Source: CAZIUL01 sp964542475
GTDB lineage: Bacteria > Planctomycetota > B15-G4 > CAYZWU01
Assembly: GCA_964542475.1 (NCBI GenBank)
Contig: CAZIUL010000015.1
Span: 1 to 64,000, forward strand
Direction of reading: 5' to 3'
DNA: 64,000 nucleotides
Of this stretch, positions 1 through 9,059 are shown piece after piece. Both the position numbers and the translations under genes were made by a program. Each line of letters opens with the position of its first letter. The stretch's first letter is position 1. The notes beneath the pieces were generated by a model, which ran no database searches, was not told where the DNA came from, and saw only the letters and a program-made list of their open reading frames with translations.

Positions 1-118
1 AAGAGTATGAAATAAGCGGGCTATAAGAACAGGCCTGCGGTCGTCTCCTGACATGTGCCTTGCCACATCACAGTTTACAGCTACCTCGCTACGAAGAGTA
101 TGAAATAAGCGGGCTACG
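1..118. repeat. Palindromic element A, partial copy with duplicated arm
   Basis: The arm starting AAGAGTATGAAATAAG occurs at 1-22 and again, in the same orientation, at 94-115. Bases 21-116 match 28903-28998 with only about five differences by eye, so this is a second copy of the right half of the 177-bp element at 28821-28997. The left half is absent and is replaced by an extra arm, or it lies before the window. Non-coding. Confidence 0.75.
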
Positions 119-120
119 GG

Positions 121-190
121 GGATTGCCCCTACACAATGAACGTAAACAGGAGATATTCGCGTAGGGGCGGCTCGTGAACCGCCCGTCCG
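121..190. repeat. Element B repeat (GTAGGGGCG family)
   Basis: A left arm ending GCCCCTAC (126-133) faces a right arm GTAGGGGC (162-169), with a second hairpin, GGGCGG/CCGCCC, inside the right part. Similar sequence occurs at 15631-15663 and 24941-25032. It sits downstream of the minus-strand hypothetical gene and may act as an RNA hairpin there. Confidence 0.6.
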
Positions 191-203
191 TTACATTGCG
201 ATT

Positions 204-599
204 CTATTTTTCAGGGGATGACTTGCCTTTTTTGCGCTCTTCCACGCTCTTCATGAAACGCTCCCAGTCTTCATCGATTTCCGATCGTATCTTGGCCTGG
301 ACTTCTTCCATGGAGACCGAAAGTTTTTCTTTCACAACATCCCAGCCGACCTCTATTGCATCCTGCCACCCCTCTTCGTCGTGCAGCGGATTAAGGTTTG
401 TCGGAAACAGGGTTTTGCCATCGTCATCGCGCATGAAATCCGGAAGCTTGTCGTGTTTGCCGAGGGGCAACAGGATGAACCGTTGAACCTGGGCTTCGAA
501 ATCATCCCAGTTTTCCTCCTCTTTTTTCTTGTTTAGCGCCTGTATGACCCAATCCTGTGAATACCACTTTCTGAGCGCGTCTTTTCTTTTTTCATCCAT
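204..599 (-). CDS. Hypothetical acidic protein, 131 aa
   Basis: I do not recognise this family. The product is soluble, with no signal peptide or membrane segment, and rich in Asp, Glu, Lys and Trp. Features include a WYSQDWV segment near residues 12-18 and a charged, probably helical C-terminal third ending in a Lys-rich tail. The ATG at 599 is preceded by a weak AGGTAGAG ribosome site. It stands alone, divergent from the lipoprotein gene at 719, with repeat elements downstream. Codon use looks normal and the frame is open throughout, so it is probably a real gene of unknown function. Confidence 0.6.
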   Translation of the reverse strand: MDEKRKDALRKWYSQDWVIQALNKKKEEENWDDFEAQVQRFILLPLGKHDKLPDFMRDDDGKTLFPTNLNPLHDEEGWQDAIEVGWDVVKEKLSVSMEEVQAKIRSEIDEDWERFMKSVEERKKGKSSPEK

Positions 600-718
600 T
601 GTTGCTCTACCTTGCTTTATGGATTCGTTTTATCGAACTGCGGGCATTGTATCCGATCTTCCGATAATGTTAAATAGCAAGTCAAACTTTACCAATGGAT
701 CTCAGACGGAGGAAGGCC

Positions 719-1267
719 ATGTCTGATTCGATTGAAAAAAAGGGTTTAACGGCGTTTCAAACGTGCCTGTCGTGTTCTCGTTGCGCTGCTCTGGCTGGTG
801 TTTTTCTGGTGACACTGAATGCGTGCGCGTCTGTTGAGGGTTTTCGTAGGATGGAGATCGGACATGCCGACCCGGAAGCTGTTTTCCAGAGCGCTGTTTC
901 GGTTGTCAAGATGTACTATTCGAAGGTCCACGGGGGTCTGAACCTGTTTGTCGATGATGAAGAGCTGCGCTTTGAGACGAGCTGGATAAGCAAGAAGATG
1001 AGGCAGGGATTTCACGAGAAACAACCCCGAGTGACCAGCAGCCATCAGCTTCCTATACGCCAGAAGCTGTATGGCAGGGTGGTTTTTTCACCGGGGGGTG
1101 TTGATATCGAACTTTTTGCCAGAACTCAGCGCTTCGACATCGAAAGCGCGGATTCGACCGACTCGATCGAGGATTGCTGGAAATTCTTGCGCCAGGACAC
1201 CCAGGTCGAGGACATTATTTACAAAGAGATCTTGAAGGATCTCATGGAAAAGGGGCTGCTCGACTAA
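719..1267 (+). CDS. Predicted lipoprotein, unknown function, 182 aa
   Basis: The start at 719 is chosen over the in-frame ATG at 695 because a strong GGAGGAAGG ribosome site ends just before it. After a polar N-terminal stretch there is a hydrophobic segment ending LNAC, a plausible lipobox with Cys36 as the lipidated residue (Asn at -2 is unusual). The mature part, about 145 residues, is soluble and matches no family I can name. Expected location is the periplasmic face of a membrane. The stop codon lies at the very edge of a palindromic repeat (1266-1330), which may serve as its 3' hairpin. Confidence 0.65.
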   Translation: MSDSIEKKGLTAFQTCLSCSRCAALAGVFLVTLNACASVEGFRRMEIGHADPEAVFQSAVSVVKMYYSKVHGGLNLFVDDEELRFETSWISKKMRQGFHEKQPRVTSSHQLPIRQKLYGRVVFSPGGVDIELFARTQRFDIESADSTDSIEDCWKFLRQDTQVEDIIYKEILKDLMEKGLLD

Positions 1268-1330
1268 CCCGCAGTTTCATCCTCTTCTGCTGCGGCCAGC
1301 CCGCGACGAAGAGTATGAGAAATGCGGGCC
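1266..1330. repeat. Element A, internally deleted derivative
   Basis: The left arm (AACCCGCAGTTTCATCCTC at 1266-1284) and the right arm (GAAGAGTATGAGAAATGCGG around 1308-1327) are complementary to each other and match the two ends of the 177-bp element at 28821-28997. The middle is missing, leaving a 65-bp hairpin. It overlaps the lipoprotein stop codon. Confidence 0.65.
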
Positions 1331-1498
1331 AGGCCCGCATCGATTCAATCCACCCACCGATCAGGAAAAATTTCACTAAACACACAGGGAAGAAAAAAAT
1401 AGTTTCAGCCAAAGCCGCGCAGCCTGTCCGATAAACACTCCGCAGCCTCGATGTTTTGTTGTTGTACTCATACGTCATAGAGGAGGACATCCAACAGC

Positions 1499-2983
1499 AT
1501 GGGAACTCTATCAAGTTCGGTCGATGCCCTTTTTGCAACCGCTGCTGATCCGGCATACCTGCTGGACCGTAGCGGAACGATTTTGCGCGTTAACCGCGTG
1601 GCTTGCCTTACCTTTTCCGAGCTGGATACCGGGTCGGACATTCACGACATGGCTGCTGTGCTTCGTTGGGAAACCGCCGGGTTCAGCTTTTCGAGATGCA
1701 TTGAGCGGGGAGAGAGCAGCTTCGATGTGTTGAAGGACGACGGAGGGAGAGCCCGGTTCGAAGTGAGCCTGGTGCCGGTCCATGAGCAGGCGCAGGAGAT
1801 CGAGGCGGTCCTGATCACGGTTATAAACCTCATGGGAGAGATCATGAGGGAGGAACGGCTTCGGATGCTGAGCCTGGTGTTTGACAGCATCACAGAAGGG
1901 GTTTTGACGCTGGATCACAACGCCAGGGTTACAGGGATGAACAAAAGCACGGCAAAGCTGTTGGGAGTAACCGAAGAGGAGGTGAAACTCAAGCCGGTGA
2001 CTGAAATCCTGTGGTTCAAGAATGCCGGGGAAAAGGCTTCCCTGTTGGAGGCGATAGGGAAAAGGAAACGGATGGAAGTGACAGCCGGCCTTCAGGCTCC
2101 TTACGGCAGGGCTTTATCCTGCTTCATCTCGCTTGCTCCTCTTGAAGGCGCGGTCGAAGGTTATCATGGTGGATTCGTTATAACTTTGAAGGACCGCACG
2201 GAACAGGTTGAAATGGAGCAGCATCTGATTCAGATGGAAAAAATGAACTCGCTTGGACGGCTTGTAGCCGGGTTCGCGCATGAGCTCAACAACCCTCTTA
2301 CCTCTGTAATCGGCTTTGCTCAGCTTATGCTCGACAACAGCGCTGAGAAGCCGTTCCAGGAGGAAACAAAGGTCATCCACGACCATGCACTGCGATGCAA
2401 GAGGATCATTGATAACCTGCTGGCTTTTTCACGCAAGCATGTCCCTGAGAAAAAACCGGTTGACATCGAAGGCGTTGTCCTGGCCACAGAAGATCTTCTG
2501 AAATACCAGATAGAACGGATCGGTGTCAAGACGAAGCTGAACCTGGAAAAGAACCTGCCTCTTGTAAAGGCTGATCCCTCTCAGATCCAGCAGGTTCTGG
2601 TCAACCTGATCGAAAACGCCTGTTACGAGCTGGACAATATGAGCGTTCCAGGAGAAATCACTGTCACAACCGAATGCCTGGGAGAATCGGTCCGGATCGC
2701 TGTCACCGACAACGGCGCAGGAATACCGGAAAACATCATCAGCAAGGTCTTCGATCCTTTTTTCACTACCAAGCCTCTAGGTGTTGGAACCGGCCTGGGG
2801 CTCTCTTTGTCATACGGGATAGTACAGGAGCATAAAGGAAGGTTGAGTGCCAGGAACCGCAAGTCGGGCGGCGCTGAGTTTTTGATGGAACTACCGAAGC
2901 ATACAGAGTCCAGTGAACGGTGTGAACTGTCTGTTCAGAAGAAAGAAAAAACTATCCAAAAGGACCGCAAAATCGAACCTTGA
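1499..2983 (+). CDS. Cytoplasmic PAS-PAS sensor histidine kinase
   Basis: A 494-residue two-component kinase with two PAS-like sensor regions (about 5-110 and 120-235), a HisKA dimerisation/phosphoacceptor domain with His261 in the FAHELNNPL motif, and a HATPase_c domain with N box (around 370), G1 (DNGAGIP), F box (FDPFFTTK) and G2 (GTGLGLS). No membrane segment is visible, so it should sense a cytoplasmic signal. The ATG has an upstream GAGGAGG-type site. No response regulator is adjacent, so it is an orphan. Oddly, its last codons and stop (IEP-stop) are written in a GAACCTTGAACC repeat, as if the repeat truncated or replaced the original C-terminus. Confidence 0.93.
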   Translation: MGTLSSSVDALFATAADPAYLLDRSGTILRVNRVACLTFSELDTGSDIHDMAAVLRWETAGFSFSRCIERGESSFDVLKDDGGRARFEVSLVPVHEQAQEIEAVLITVINLMGEIMREERLRMLSLVFDSITEGVLTLDHNARVTGMNKSTAKLLGVTEEEVKLKPVTEILWFKNAGEKASLLEAIGKRKRMEVTAGLQAPYGRALSCFISLAPLEGAVEGYHGGFVITLKDRTEQVEMEQHLIQMEKMNSLGRLVAGFAHELNNPLTSVIGFAQLMLDNSAEKPFQEETKVIHDHALRCKRIIDNLLAFSRKHVPEKKPVDIEGVVLATEDLLKYQIERIGVKTKLNLEKNLPLVKADPSQIQQVLVNLIENACYELDNMSVPGEITVTTECLGESVRIAVTDNGAGIPENIISKVFDPFFTTKPLGVGTGLGLSLSYGIVQEHKGRLSARNRKSGGAEFLMELPKHTESSERCELSVQKKEKTIQKDRKIEP

Positions 2984-3010
2984 ACCTCTGAACCTTGAAC
3001 CTTGAACCTC
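2974..3010. repeat. Element C: GAACCTTGAACCTC short tandem repeat
   Basis: Alternating GAACCTTGAACCT/CTGAACC units run from inside the kinase stop region into the intergenic space. The same units build the long inverted repeat at 38718-38792. Confidence 0.7.
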
Positions 3011-3337
3011 TTATGCCATAATAGTCCGACCACATTGTATATCTCATTTACTCAAACAATCGAGATCTAAGGAGCCAGGGTTTGCATGTTGAAAGGTGGA
3101 GTTGCGTGAAAATGAGTGCATAAAAAATCCAGAGAAGCCAGGGGGTTGGTTTTCGTTTCTTCTTTTTGTCAGGCTTGAAACCCTGGCCTCTCTGGATTGG
3201 TTTTGTAAACGCATAATTATTATCGGTTGTGAATTGAAAATCTGAATACAGGAAATAATAATATCACGAAAGAATATAACCAATAATATAATAACTGGTT
3301 ACACGATATAATAAAAAAAGGAACAGGTCATGTTGAT
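2984..3337. other. Intergenic region between kinase and sulfatase-like gene
   Basis: This stretch holds the end of repeat C, a large hairpin at 3126-3198, and an AT-rich stretch (about 3220-3320) that probably carries the promoter of the sulfatase-like gene. I see no coding sequence. Confidence 0.6.
3126..3198. repeat. Long inverted repeat / hairpin
   Basis: AATCCAGAGAAGCCAGGG (3126-3143) pairs with CCCTGGCCTCTCTGGATT (3181-3198), 17 of 18 positions, around a 37-nt pyrimidine-rich loop. It could form a stable RNA hairpin or be a small mobile repeat. It is not followed by a clean T-run. Confidence 0.65.
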
Positions 3338-5902
3338 ATGAGTTATTTAAGCGGCCTGAAGAACATTTTCAACCTGAGAACCCTGATTGTAGCTGTAATC
3401 TTTGGGGCAATAGTATATTACTACTACTCCCATCGGGATTGGGAGTTAAATCTTCCGGTTGTTGCTGAGAAGAGGCTGGATCTTGTAGCCTTGCTCGAGA
3501 ATGCCGAGCCTGATCATGGCTTTTCCGGGAAGAAATACTACCTCGGCATCCAATCAGATGTGCATGACAACCGGGATGATTATGAGCTATGCATTCGAGC
3601 ACATGCAAGGAGCCAGTTTCATTACGATGGTATCCCTGTGCATGATGATGCGGTGCTCAAGTTCGGCTACGGCTTCTTCGAGGTCATGCAAGGAGTTCCC
3701 CTCGAACCGGTTACATTCGAAGTGGAGTTCGAGCCCGACGAGTCTGATGAACCGCCCGAGGTTCTGTTTTCCAAAACCCTCACTCCTCTTGGCCAGGGCC
3801 GCATAAGGCAGTACGCCTATTGCGAGCTGGACCTTTCCACGTTCGAAGGATGCAAGGGATGCCTTGTGTTTAGATGCAAAAGCGTGCATAAATATATAAT
3901 AGGTAGTATATTCTGTGCATGGGTCAACCCGATGATCGACTCGAGGGGGTTTAAAACCAGCCTTGGTCGGGTTCTCTTCCCCAGGTCATTCGTGGCTCAT
4001 GATTTTATTGAATCCCCTCCTGATTTCCTGACCGGGGATTGCCCGCTGGAAAAGAGGATCTGGGCTCGTAGCCCTGATGACGGCGTTCATGAAACCAAGG
4101 CCCCTTGTTTTCTGGACTATGCTTTTGACCCGCTGACCGACCACACCTGCAACCAGAGCGGGCAAAGGGCGGCGTTTTCCTTTTGCGAGGACTTTTCGCT
4201 CGACCTTCCGCCTGTCCGCCTGCCTGATACGGAAGAGGTGAGGCTCTGTTTTGCCATCGGTCTCAAGGAACTCGCATGCGCGGCCGGCGGCGCTGATTTT
4301 ACGATCCGGGCGGATGGCAGGATCGTTTTCGAGGAATCCGTTGAGGGGGGGGGAGTTTCAGACCTTTGGAGGGACAGGCAGCTGGATCTCTCCGACCTTG
4401 CCGGAGAAAGCGTGTCTTTATCCTTTGCGGTGAGCTTTCACGAACCCAAATTCTCTGATGTGCGGATACCTGAATCCAATCCGCTCAGCGTTGATCGCGA
4501 AGGGCAGGTTCTGCAAGTCAGCAGATCGGTCGCCGGTTTCAGCCATCCCGTGGTGGAGGCCATCGAAACCGAAACACGGCGCCTGCCGTCCAAATCCAAG
4601 CCGAACCTCATCATAGTCAACATCGAATGTCTGAACAGCGCATACCTCGGGTGTTACGGCTCACCTTTCGGGCTGACGCCTTGCATGGACCGTCTTGCTG
4701 AAGAGGGGATCCTATTCAAGGATTTCGTCGCCGCATCTTCGTGGACACTGCCGTCGGTGGCAACACTACTGACAGGAGTTTATCCTTCCATACACGGCTC
4801 CACGAAAGAGGACCGGCCTATTGTGCCCAACCGGTTCAAGACCCTGCCCGAGCTGTTGCAGGAACACAGTGTTACCACAGCCGCTTTTGTCACGAACAGC
4901 CTGATCAACAGGCGGTTCAACTTTGATCAGGGGTTCGAGGACTTTGTTCTTCTGCCCTGCCAGAACGCGCGCAAGGTGAATGCTGTTTTCAGGAACTGGC
5001 TGGAATCGATGAGTGATTTCCGGTTTTTCGCATACATCCATTACTTTGAACCGCATGACCCGTGTAATGCTCCTGACGGCCTCAGAGACCGTTATGTGCC
5101 TGAGCAGTCGAGGGGCAGGAGTGCGTCGGAGCACGAGGCCGCGGTCCGGCGCTTGATGAAGAGCATGTTGGGAATGTCGGACAGCGACTGTAAGAAAGAC
5201 ACAGAGTACATCAAGGGGAGGTATAAGGGTGAGATCGCCTACATGGACAGGCGGCTCATCGATCTTATCGGGATCCTGGAGGAGTACGCCATCAGGAAGA
5301 ACACGGTTTTGATTGTCACCGGGGATCACGGCGAGGAGTTCATGGAGCACGGGTTCATCGGCCATGGATCCCACCTCTACAACGAGTCCATTCGTGTTCC
5401 TTTGATCATTTGGGGACCTTCCGAAATAATCGGGAATCACGCGGTGGTGGAAGGCATGGCTGACAACGCATCACTCTATGCCACCGCGGCCGGCCTGATG
5501 GGTATCACTTTGGATGATGAACTACCAGGGATTGTTCGCCCATCTTTGTTTCCGGCCAGGCCGGACTCCAGCGGGAAGATGCGTTTTGCTTTTTCGGAAA
5601 CCGACAAGGCCATGAAAGATCCGGTCGGCGGCAATATCGAGTTCCGGTCCGCATATACGGTGATGAACTGGAGAAACAAGCTGATCTCAGGCGCTGAAGG
5701 CCGCGAGTGCGAGCTGTATGACCTAGTAAATGATCCGGATGAAAAGCATAACCTTGCGGGCACGGGGCTGCCTGCCGAAATCATTCTCCAGAAACAGATG
5801 AAGAACATCCGTGCCGGCATAACGGCGCACAAAGGCAGGCAATACGGCTCCATGCTTGATGCGCGCACTATCGAGGTGCTAAAAGAGCTGGGGTATAATT
5901 AA
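3338..5902 (+). CDS. Membrane-anchored sulfatase/alkaline-phosphatase-superfamily protein
   Basis: 854 residues. A short N-terminus is followed by one membrane segment (about 14-32), then a roughly 380-residue extracytoplasmic region of unknown fold, then a sulfatase-like domain (about 420-830) opening with PNLIIVNIE and containing SSWTLPSVATLLTG (around 467) and VTGDHGEEFMEHG (around 660). The usual C/S-x-P-x-R formylglycine motif is not present; the Ser/Thr-containing version is typical of phospho- or phosphoglycerol-transferase-like members. The usual Asp of the first motif is Glu (IECLN). The likely role is hydrolysis or transfer of a phosphate or sulfate ester at the cell surface; the substrate is unknown. 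GGAACAGG lies upstream of the ATG. Repeats flank it on both sides and no partner gene is adjacent. Confidence 0.8.
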   Translation: MSYLSGLKNIFNLRTLIVAVIFGAIVYYYYSHRDWELNLPVVAEKRLDLVALLENAEPDHGFSGKKYYLGIQSDVHDNRDDYELCIRAHARSQFHYDGIPVHDDAVLKFGYGFFEVMQGVPLEPVTFEVEFEPDESDEPPEVLFSKTLTPLGQGRIRQYAYCELDLSTFEGCKGCLVFRCKSVHKYIIGSIFCAWVNPMIDSRGFKTSLGRVLFPRSFVAHDFIESPPDFLTGDCPLEKRIWARSPDDGVHETKAPCFLDYAFDPLTDHTCNQSGQRAAFSFCEDFSLDLPPVRLPDTEEVRLCFAIGLKELACAAGGADFTIRADGRIVFEESVEGGGVSDLWRDRQLDLSDLAGESVSLSFAVSFHEPKFSDVRIPESNPLSVDREGQVLQVSRSVAGFSHPVVEAIETETRRLPSKSKPNLIIVNIECLNSAYLGCYGSPFGLTPCMDRLAEEGILFKDFVAASSWTLPSVATLLTGVYPSIHGSTKEDRPIVPNRFKTLPELLQEHSVTTAAFVTNSLINRRFNFDQGFEDFVLLPCQNARKVNAVFRNWLESMSDFRFFAYIHYFEPHDPCNAPDGLRDRYVPEQSRGRSASEHEAAVRRLMKSMLGMSDSDCKKDTEYIKGRYKGEIAYMDRRLIDLIGILEEYAIRKNTVLIVTGDHGEEFMEHGFIGHGSHLYNESIRVPLIIWGPSEIIGNHAVVEGMADNASLYATAAGLMGITLDDELPGIVRPSLFPARPDSSGKMRFAFSETDKAMKDPVGGNIEFRSAYTVMNWRNKLISGAEGRECELYDLVNDPDEKHNLAGTGLPAEIILQKQMKNIRAGITAHKGRQYGSMLDARTIEVLKELGYN

Positions 5903-5973
5903 TCCTGACTTTTTGTACAGGATAGCGGAACTGTTAAGTGTTCAGGAAAAAACACGAGGTGACCGAACATTCC

Positions 5974-6003
5974 TGACAACAGACAACTGACAACTGACCA
6001 CTT
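5974..6003. repeat. Short ACAACTGAC repeats
   Basis: GACAACAGACAACTGACAAC is an iterated ACAACTGAC-type simple repeat in the leader between the sulfatase-like gene and purA. An 8-bp inverted repeat GTACAGGA (5915-5922) / TCCTGTAC (6029-6036) brackets it. Confidence 0.5.
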
Positions 6004-6190
6004 ATGAAAACCGAACACTGATCACTTCTCCTGTACCGGTTTTCACCGATTCTGCATCAAAGTTGGGAAAACACTGTTTGTATTCCGGTTGATTTTGATC
6101 CCCCGGGGAAGTTTACTATCAGGAGTCGTATTCGACTTTTCTTCTCGAGAGAGGCTTGGCCTGCGGCTTATTTGATTATAGGAAAAAAAC

Positions 6191-7504
6191 ATGCCCGCTA
6201 AATGTGTAGTAGGACTTCAATGGGGTGATGAGGGTAAAGGCAAAATCCTGGATTACATGGCCGAGAACGCTGATCTCATCATCCGTTACCAGGGTGGAGC
6301 CAATGCAGGGCACACTGTTGTGGCAAACGGAAGCGAGTACATATTTCATTTGATTCCGTCCGGAATTCTCCATGCCGGCAAGCTTAATATCATAAGCAAC
6401 GGCGTTGTTCTTGATCCTGGCGGTTTCATAAAAGAGATGGATGCTTTCATTGCGCGGGGGGTGGAAATCAAGGATAACCTTCTGATCAGCTCCCGGGCAC
6501 ACATGGTCATGCCCTACCATCTGGCTTTTGACGAGGCTGAGGAGAAAAACCGATCAGCCGAAATCGGCACAACCCGCCGCGGGATTGGCCCATGCTACAT
6601 GGACAAAATGGCAAGGATTGGGTTCAGGATGATGGACCTTGTGGACTTTGACAGATTTGCCGAGAAGCTCAAAGAGATCCTTCCCATGAAGAACAGGGTG
6701 CTGACCGGGGCAATGGACAGCGTCCCCGTGTCCGAGAAAAAGATCCTCGATGAGTTTGAAACTCATTCGAAACGGCTTGCTACTTTTATCACCGATACCG
6801 GGCCCGTGGTAAGGAAGGCGTTGAAGGAGGACAGGTCTGTGCTGTTCGAGGGCGCCCAAGGCGCAATGCTCGACATCGACCATGGAACATACCCGTTTGT
6901 TACCTCATCGAACTCGTGCGCTGTTGGTATTCCAGCCGGTGCCGGCGTCTCGCCGCATGCGGTGGGCGAGATGCTCGGAGTCGTGAAAGCGTACACGACG
7001 CGGGTGGGTGGCGGGCCGTTTCCCACGGAGGAGTGTGATGCGCAGGGGGAATTTTTCAGGGACCGGGGCAACGAATACGGAGCCACCACAGGCAGGCCGA
7101 GAAGGTGCGGGTGGCTGGATGGGGTCGCTCTCAGGTACGTGGTGGATCTGAACGGGATCCAGGGGCTGGCTGTGACCAAGCTGGACGTGCTTTCAGGTTT
7201 CGGTGTGGTCAAGGTCTGCACCGCGTATCACACGCCGGGCAGGCGTTTCACCGAATTTCCCGCTGACACCGAAACACTCGTTTCGGTGGAACCGGAGTAC
7301 AAGGAGTTTCCCGGCTGGCAGGAAGATATAACAGGAGCCCGTGAGTTTCAGGAGCTGCCGGATAATGCGAGGGATTATCTCGCGGCTGTTGCCGAGATCG
7401 CGGGCGCGCCGGTGGTAATGGTTTCGGTCGGCCCCGGCCGGGAGCAAACGATATTCAATACCAGCTCTTCATCGATGCAGGTCAGCGGGAGCAGCGCCTC
7501 ATGA
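6191..7504 (+). CDS. purA: Adenylosuccinate synthetase
   Basis: Catalyses GTP-dependent condensation of IMP and aspartate to adenylosuccinate, the first committed step to AMP. Length (437 aa) and motifs are canonical: WGDEGKGK near residues 10-17, the AGHTVV segment, GTTRRGIGPCY around 125-135, and the C-terminal TTGRPRRCGWLD and TKLDVL blocks. A weak AGGA precedes the ATG by about 8 nt. It heads an operon: its stop overlaps the uppS start as ATGA at 7501-7504, so the two are probably translationally coupled. Confidence 0.98.
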   Translation: MPAKCVVGLQWGDEGKGKILDYMAENADLIIRYQGGANAGHTVVANGSEYIFHLIPSGILHAGKLNIISNGVVLDPGGFIKEMDAFIARGVEIKDNLLISSRAHMVMPYHLAFDEAEEKNRSAEIGTTRRGIGPCYMDKMARIGFRMMDLVDFDRFAEKLKEILPMKNRVLTGAMDSVPVSEKKILDEFETHSKRLATFITDTGPVVRKALKEDRSVLFEGAQGAMLDIDHGTYPFVTSSNSCAVGIPAGAGVSPHAVGEMLGVVKAYTTRVGGGPFPTEECDAQGEFFRDRGNEYGATTGRPRRCGWLDGVALRYVVDLNGIQGLAVTKLDVLSGFGVVKVCTAYHTPGRRFTEFPADTETLVSVEPEYKEFPGWQEDITGAREFQELPDNARDYLAAVAEIAGAPVVMVSVGPGREQTIFNTSSSSMQVSGSSAS

Positions 7505-8238
7505 GCCCGGACAAGACAATCATACCTTTCCATATCGCCATCATCATGGATGGAAACGGGCGCTGGGCCGAGAGGAACGGAAGCCCGCGGATCATGGGCC
7601 ATAAGAAAGGAGCTGATACGGTGGACAGGATCACCGAGGCCTGTGCGCGGCTTGGAGTGGGCCGATTGACCCTGTACGCCTTTTCAGTGGAGAACTGGAA
7701 ACGACCCAAGCTGGAGATTAAAGCGCTCATGACCCTGCTAAGGGAGTCGTTGAGGAGGTTCAGAAAGAAGCTGATGCAGAACCGGATCAGGCTGACGACC
7801 ATAGGCCGCACTCAGGATCTTCCCAAGGCCACCCGGGATGATCTCGAGAGAATAATCCGGGAAACGGAAGGCAACGACGGAATGAACCTTTGCCTGGCTT
7901 TGAGCTATGGCGGCCGTGCGGAGATAGTGGATGCGGCAAGGAAGTTGGCGGAGAAAGCGGTGTGCGGCGAGCTTTGCCCTGAAGAAATTGATGAAGAGAT
8001 GTTCGCACAAAACCTGTACCAGCCCGACCGGGATCCGGACCTCATCATAAGGACAGCAGGAGAGATGAGACTCTCCAATTTTCTTCTGTGGGGGGCGTCT
8101 TACTCCGAGTTTTATTCCACTCCAGTGTGCTGGCCCGAGTTCGAAGAACAACACCTCGAAGAGGCGATCAACGAGTACAACCACCGGACCCGCAAGTTCG
8201 GCGGTCTGATAAAAACGGGGAGCAGGAAGGAGTGCTGA
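7501..8238 (+). CDS. uppS: Undecaprenyl (polyprenyl) diphosphate synthase
   Basis: A 245-aa cis-prenyltransferase that extends farnesyl diphosphate with isopentenyl diphosphate to the C55 lipid carrier for peptidoglycan, LPS and other glycans. Diagnostic segments are IIMDGNGRWAE near residue 13, FSVENW around 62, and DLIIRTAGEMRLSNFLLW followed by the YSEFY block in the C-terminal third. It overlaps purA upstream by 4 nt and cdsA downstream by 7 nt; uppS-cdsA is a classic envelope-lipid pair. Confidence 0.97.
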   Translation: MSPDKTIIPFHIAIIMDGNGRWAERNGSPRIMGHKKGADTVDRITEACARLGVGRLTLYAFSVENWKRPKLEIKALMTLLRESLRRFRKKLMQNRIRLTTIGRTQDLPKATRDDLERIIRETEGNDGMNLCLALSYGGRAEIVDAARKLAEKAVCGELCPEEIDEEMFAQNLYQPDRDPDLIIRTAGEMRLSNFLLWGASYSEFYSTPVCWPEFEEQHLEEAINEYNHRTRKFGGLIKTGSRKEC

Positions 8239-9059
8239 AAACAAGAGCCGTAGTAAGTTCTCTGCTCCTGGGGACCCTTCTCCTGTTGCTGTGGATCGAT
8301 TTCCATTTCGATTTCGCCTATGCCTATGCTTCTTTCGTGATGCTCGTTCTGGTAGGAGCCATGGCTTCGGCGGAGTGGAACCGCATGTCGAGCAAGGGGG
8401 CGGGGACATATCCGCGGATCCTGATTGCCGCGGCACTGCTCTATCCCTTGGCCGAGTTTGTCAGGATCAGGGCCGGTCTGGCCCCGGGTCCCGGCGATAT
8501 CATCTTTGTCTCGGTCTTTCTTTCGGTCCTTCTTGCCAGGGCTGTTCTTCTCGGGGATGTCGAAAGGGGTGCGGACCGCATCGCAAGAACACTGCTGGGC
8601 TTCATGCTAATCTACATGTTCTACCGCCTTGTTCCGCTCCTTCTGGATCATGACGCCGGTGGAGGGATCTTTCCCGCCTACTGCCTTGTAATCACATCGA
8701 AATCCAGCGATATCGGAGCGTTCCTTTTCGGTTATACATTTGGGAAAAAAAAGCTGATTCCAAAGGTGAGTCCCGGAAAAACCTGGGCAGGGGCTTATGG
8801 CGGGGTTGCAACACCTGCCGCGGTCGGTCCCTTGGCGTTTTCCCTGATGGAACTCGGTCCGTGGTATTACGGCGTTCTTTTCGGCGCAGTCATCGGCGTG
8901 GTCACCATTCTCAGCGACCTTTCCGAGTCTCTGATAAAGAGAAGCGCGGGTGTCAAGGATTCAGCCGAGCTTCTGCCGCAGTTAGGGGGCGTGTTCGACC
9001 TGATCGACAGCCTGATCCTGGCTGCACCTGCCGGCTACCTGATGTTCTTGTTTATGTAG
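8232..9059 (+). CDS. cdsA: Phosphatidate cytidylyltransferase
   Basis: Makes CDP-diacylglycerol from phosphatidate and CTP for phospholipid synthesis. It is a polytopic inner-membrane enzyme with about 7-8 hydrophobic segments. The GTG at 8232, overlapping uppS and next to a GGAAGG site, gives 275 aa, the usual length; the open frame extends upstream but inside uppS. SSDIGAFLFGYTFGKKK and PGKTWAG are typical. The C-terminal signature reads SLIKR, VKDSAELLPQLGGVFD, LID: the usual His of the HGG block is Leu and the Arg of DRID is Leu. I recall comparable substitutions in PVC/FCB-like CdsA proteins, so it is probably still functional. Confidence 0.93.
   Translation: MLKTRAVVSSLLLGTLLLLLWIDFHFDFAYAYASFVMLVLVGAMASAEWNRMSSKGAGTYPRILIAAALLYPLAEFVRIRAGLAPGPGDIIFVSVFLSVLLARAVLLGDVERGADRIARTLLGFMLIYMFYRLVPLLLDHDAGGGIFPAYCLVITSKSSDIGAFLFGYTFGKKKLIPKVSPGKTWAGAYGGVATPAAVGPLAFSLMELGPWYYGVLFGAVIGVVTILSDLSESLIKRSAGVKDSAELLPQLGGVFDLIDSLILAAPAGYLMFLFM

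Noticed and set aside
3338..5902. Functional link between the sulfatase-like protein and the SUMF1 protein as sulfatase plus activator
   Set aside because: They are about 15 kb apart, and the sulfatase-like protein lacks the Cys/Ser motif that formylglycine-generating enzymes modify.
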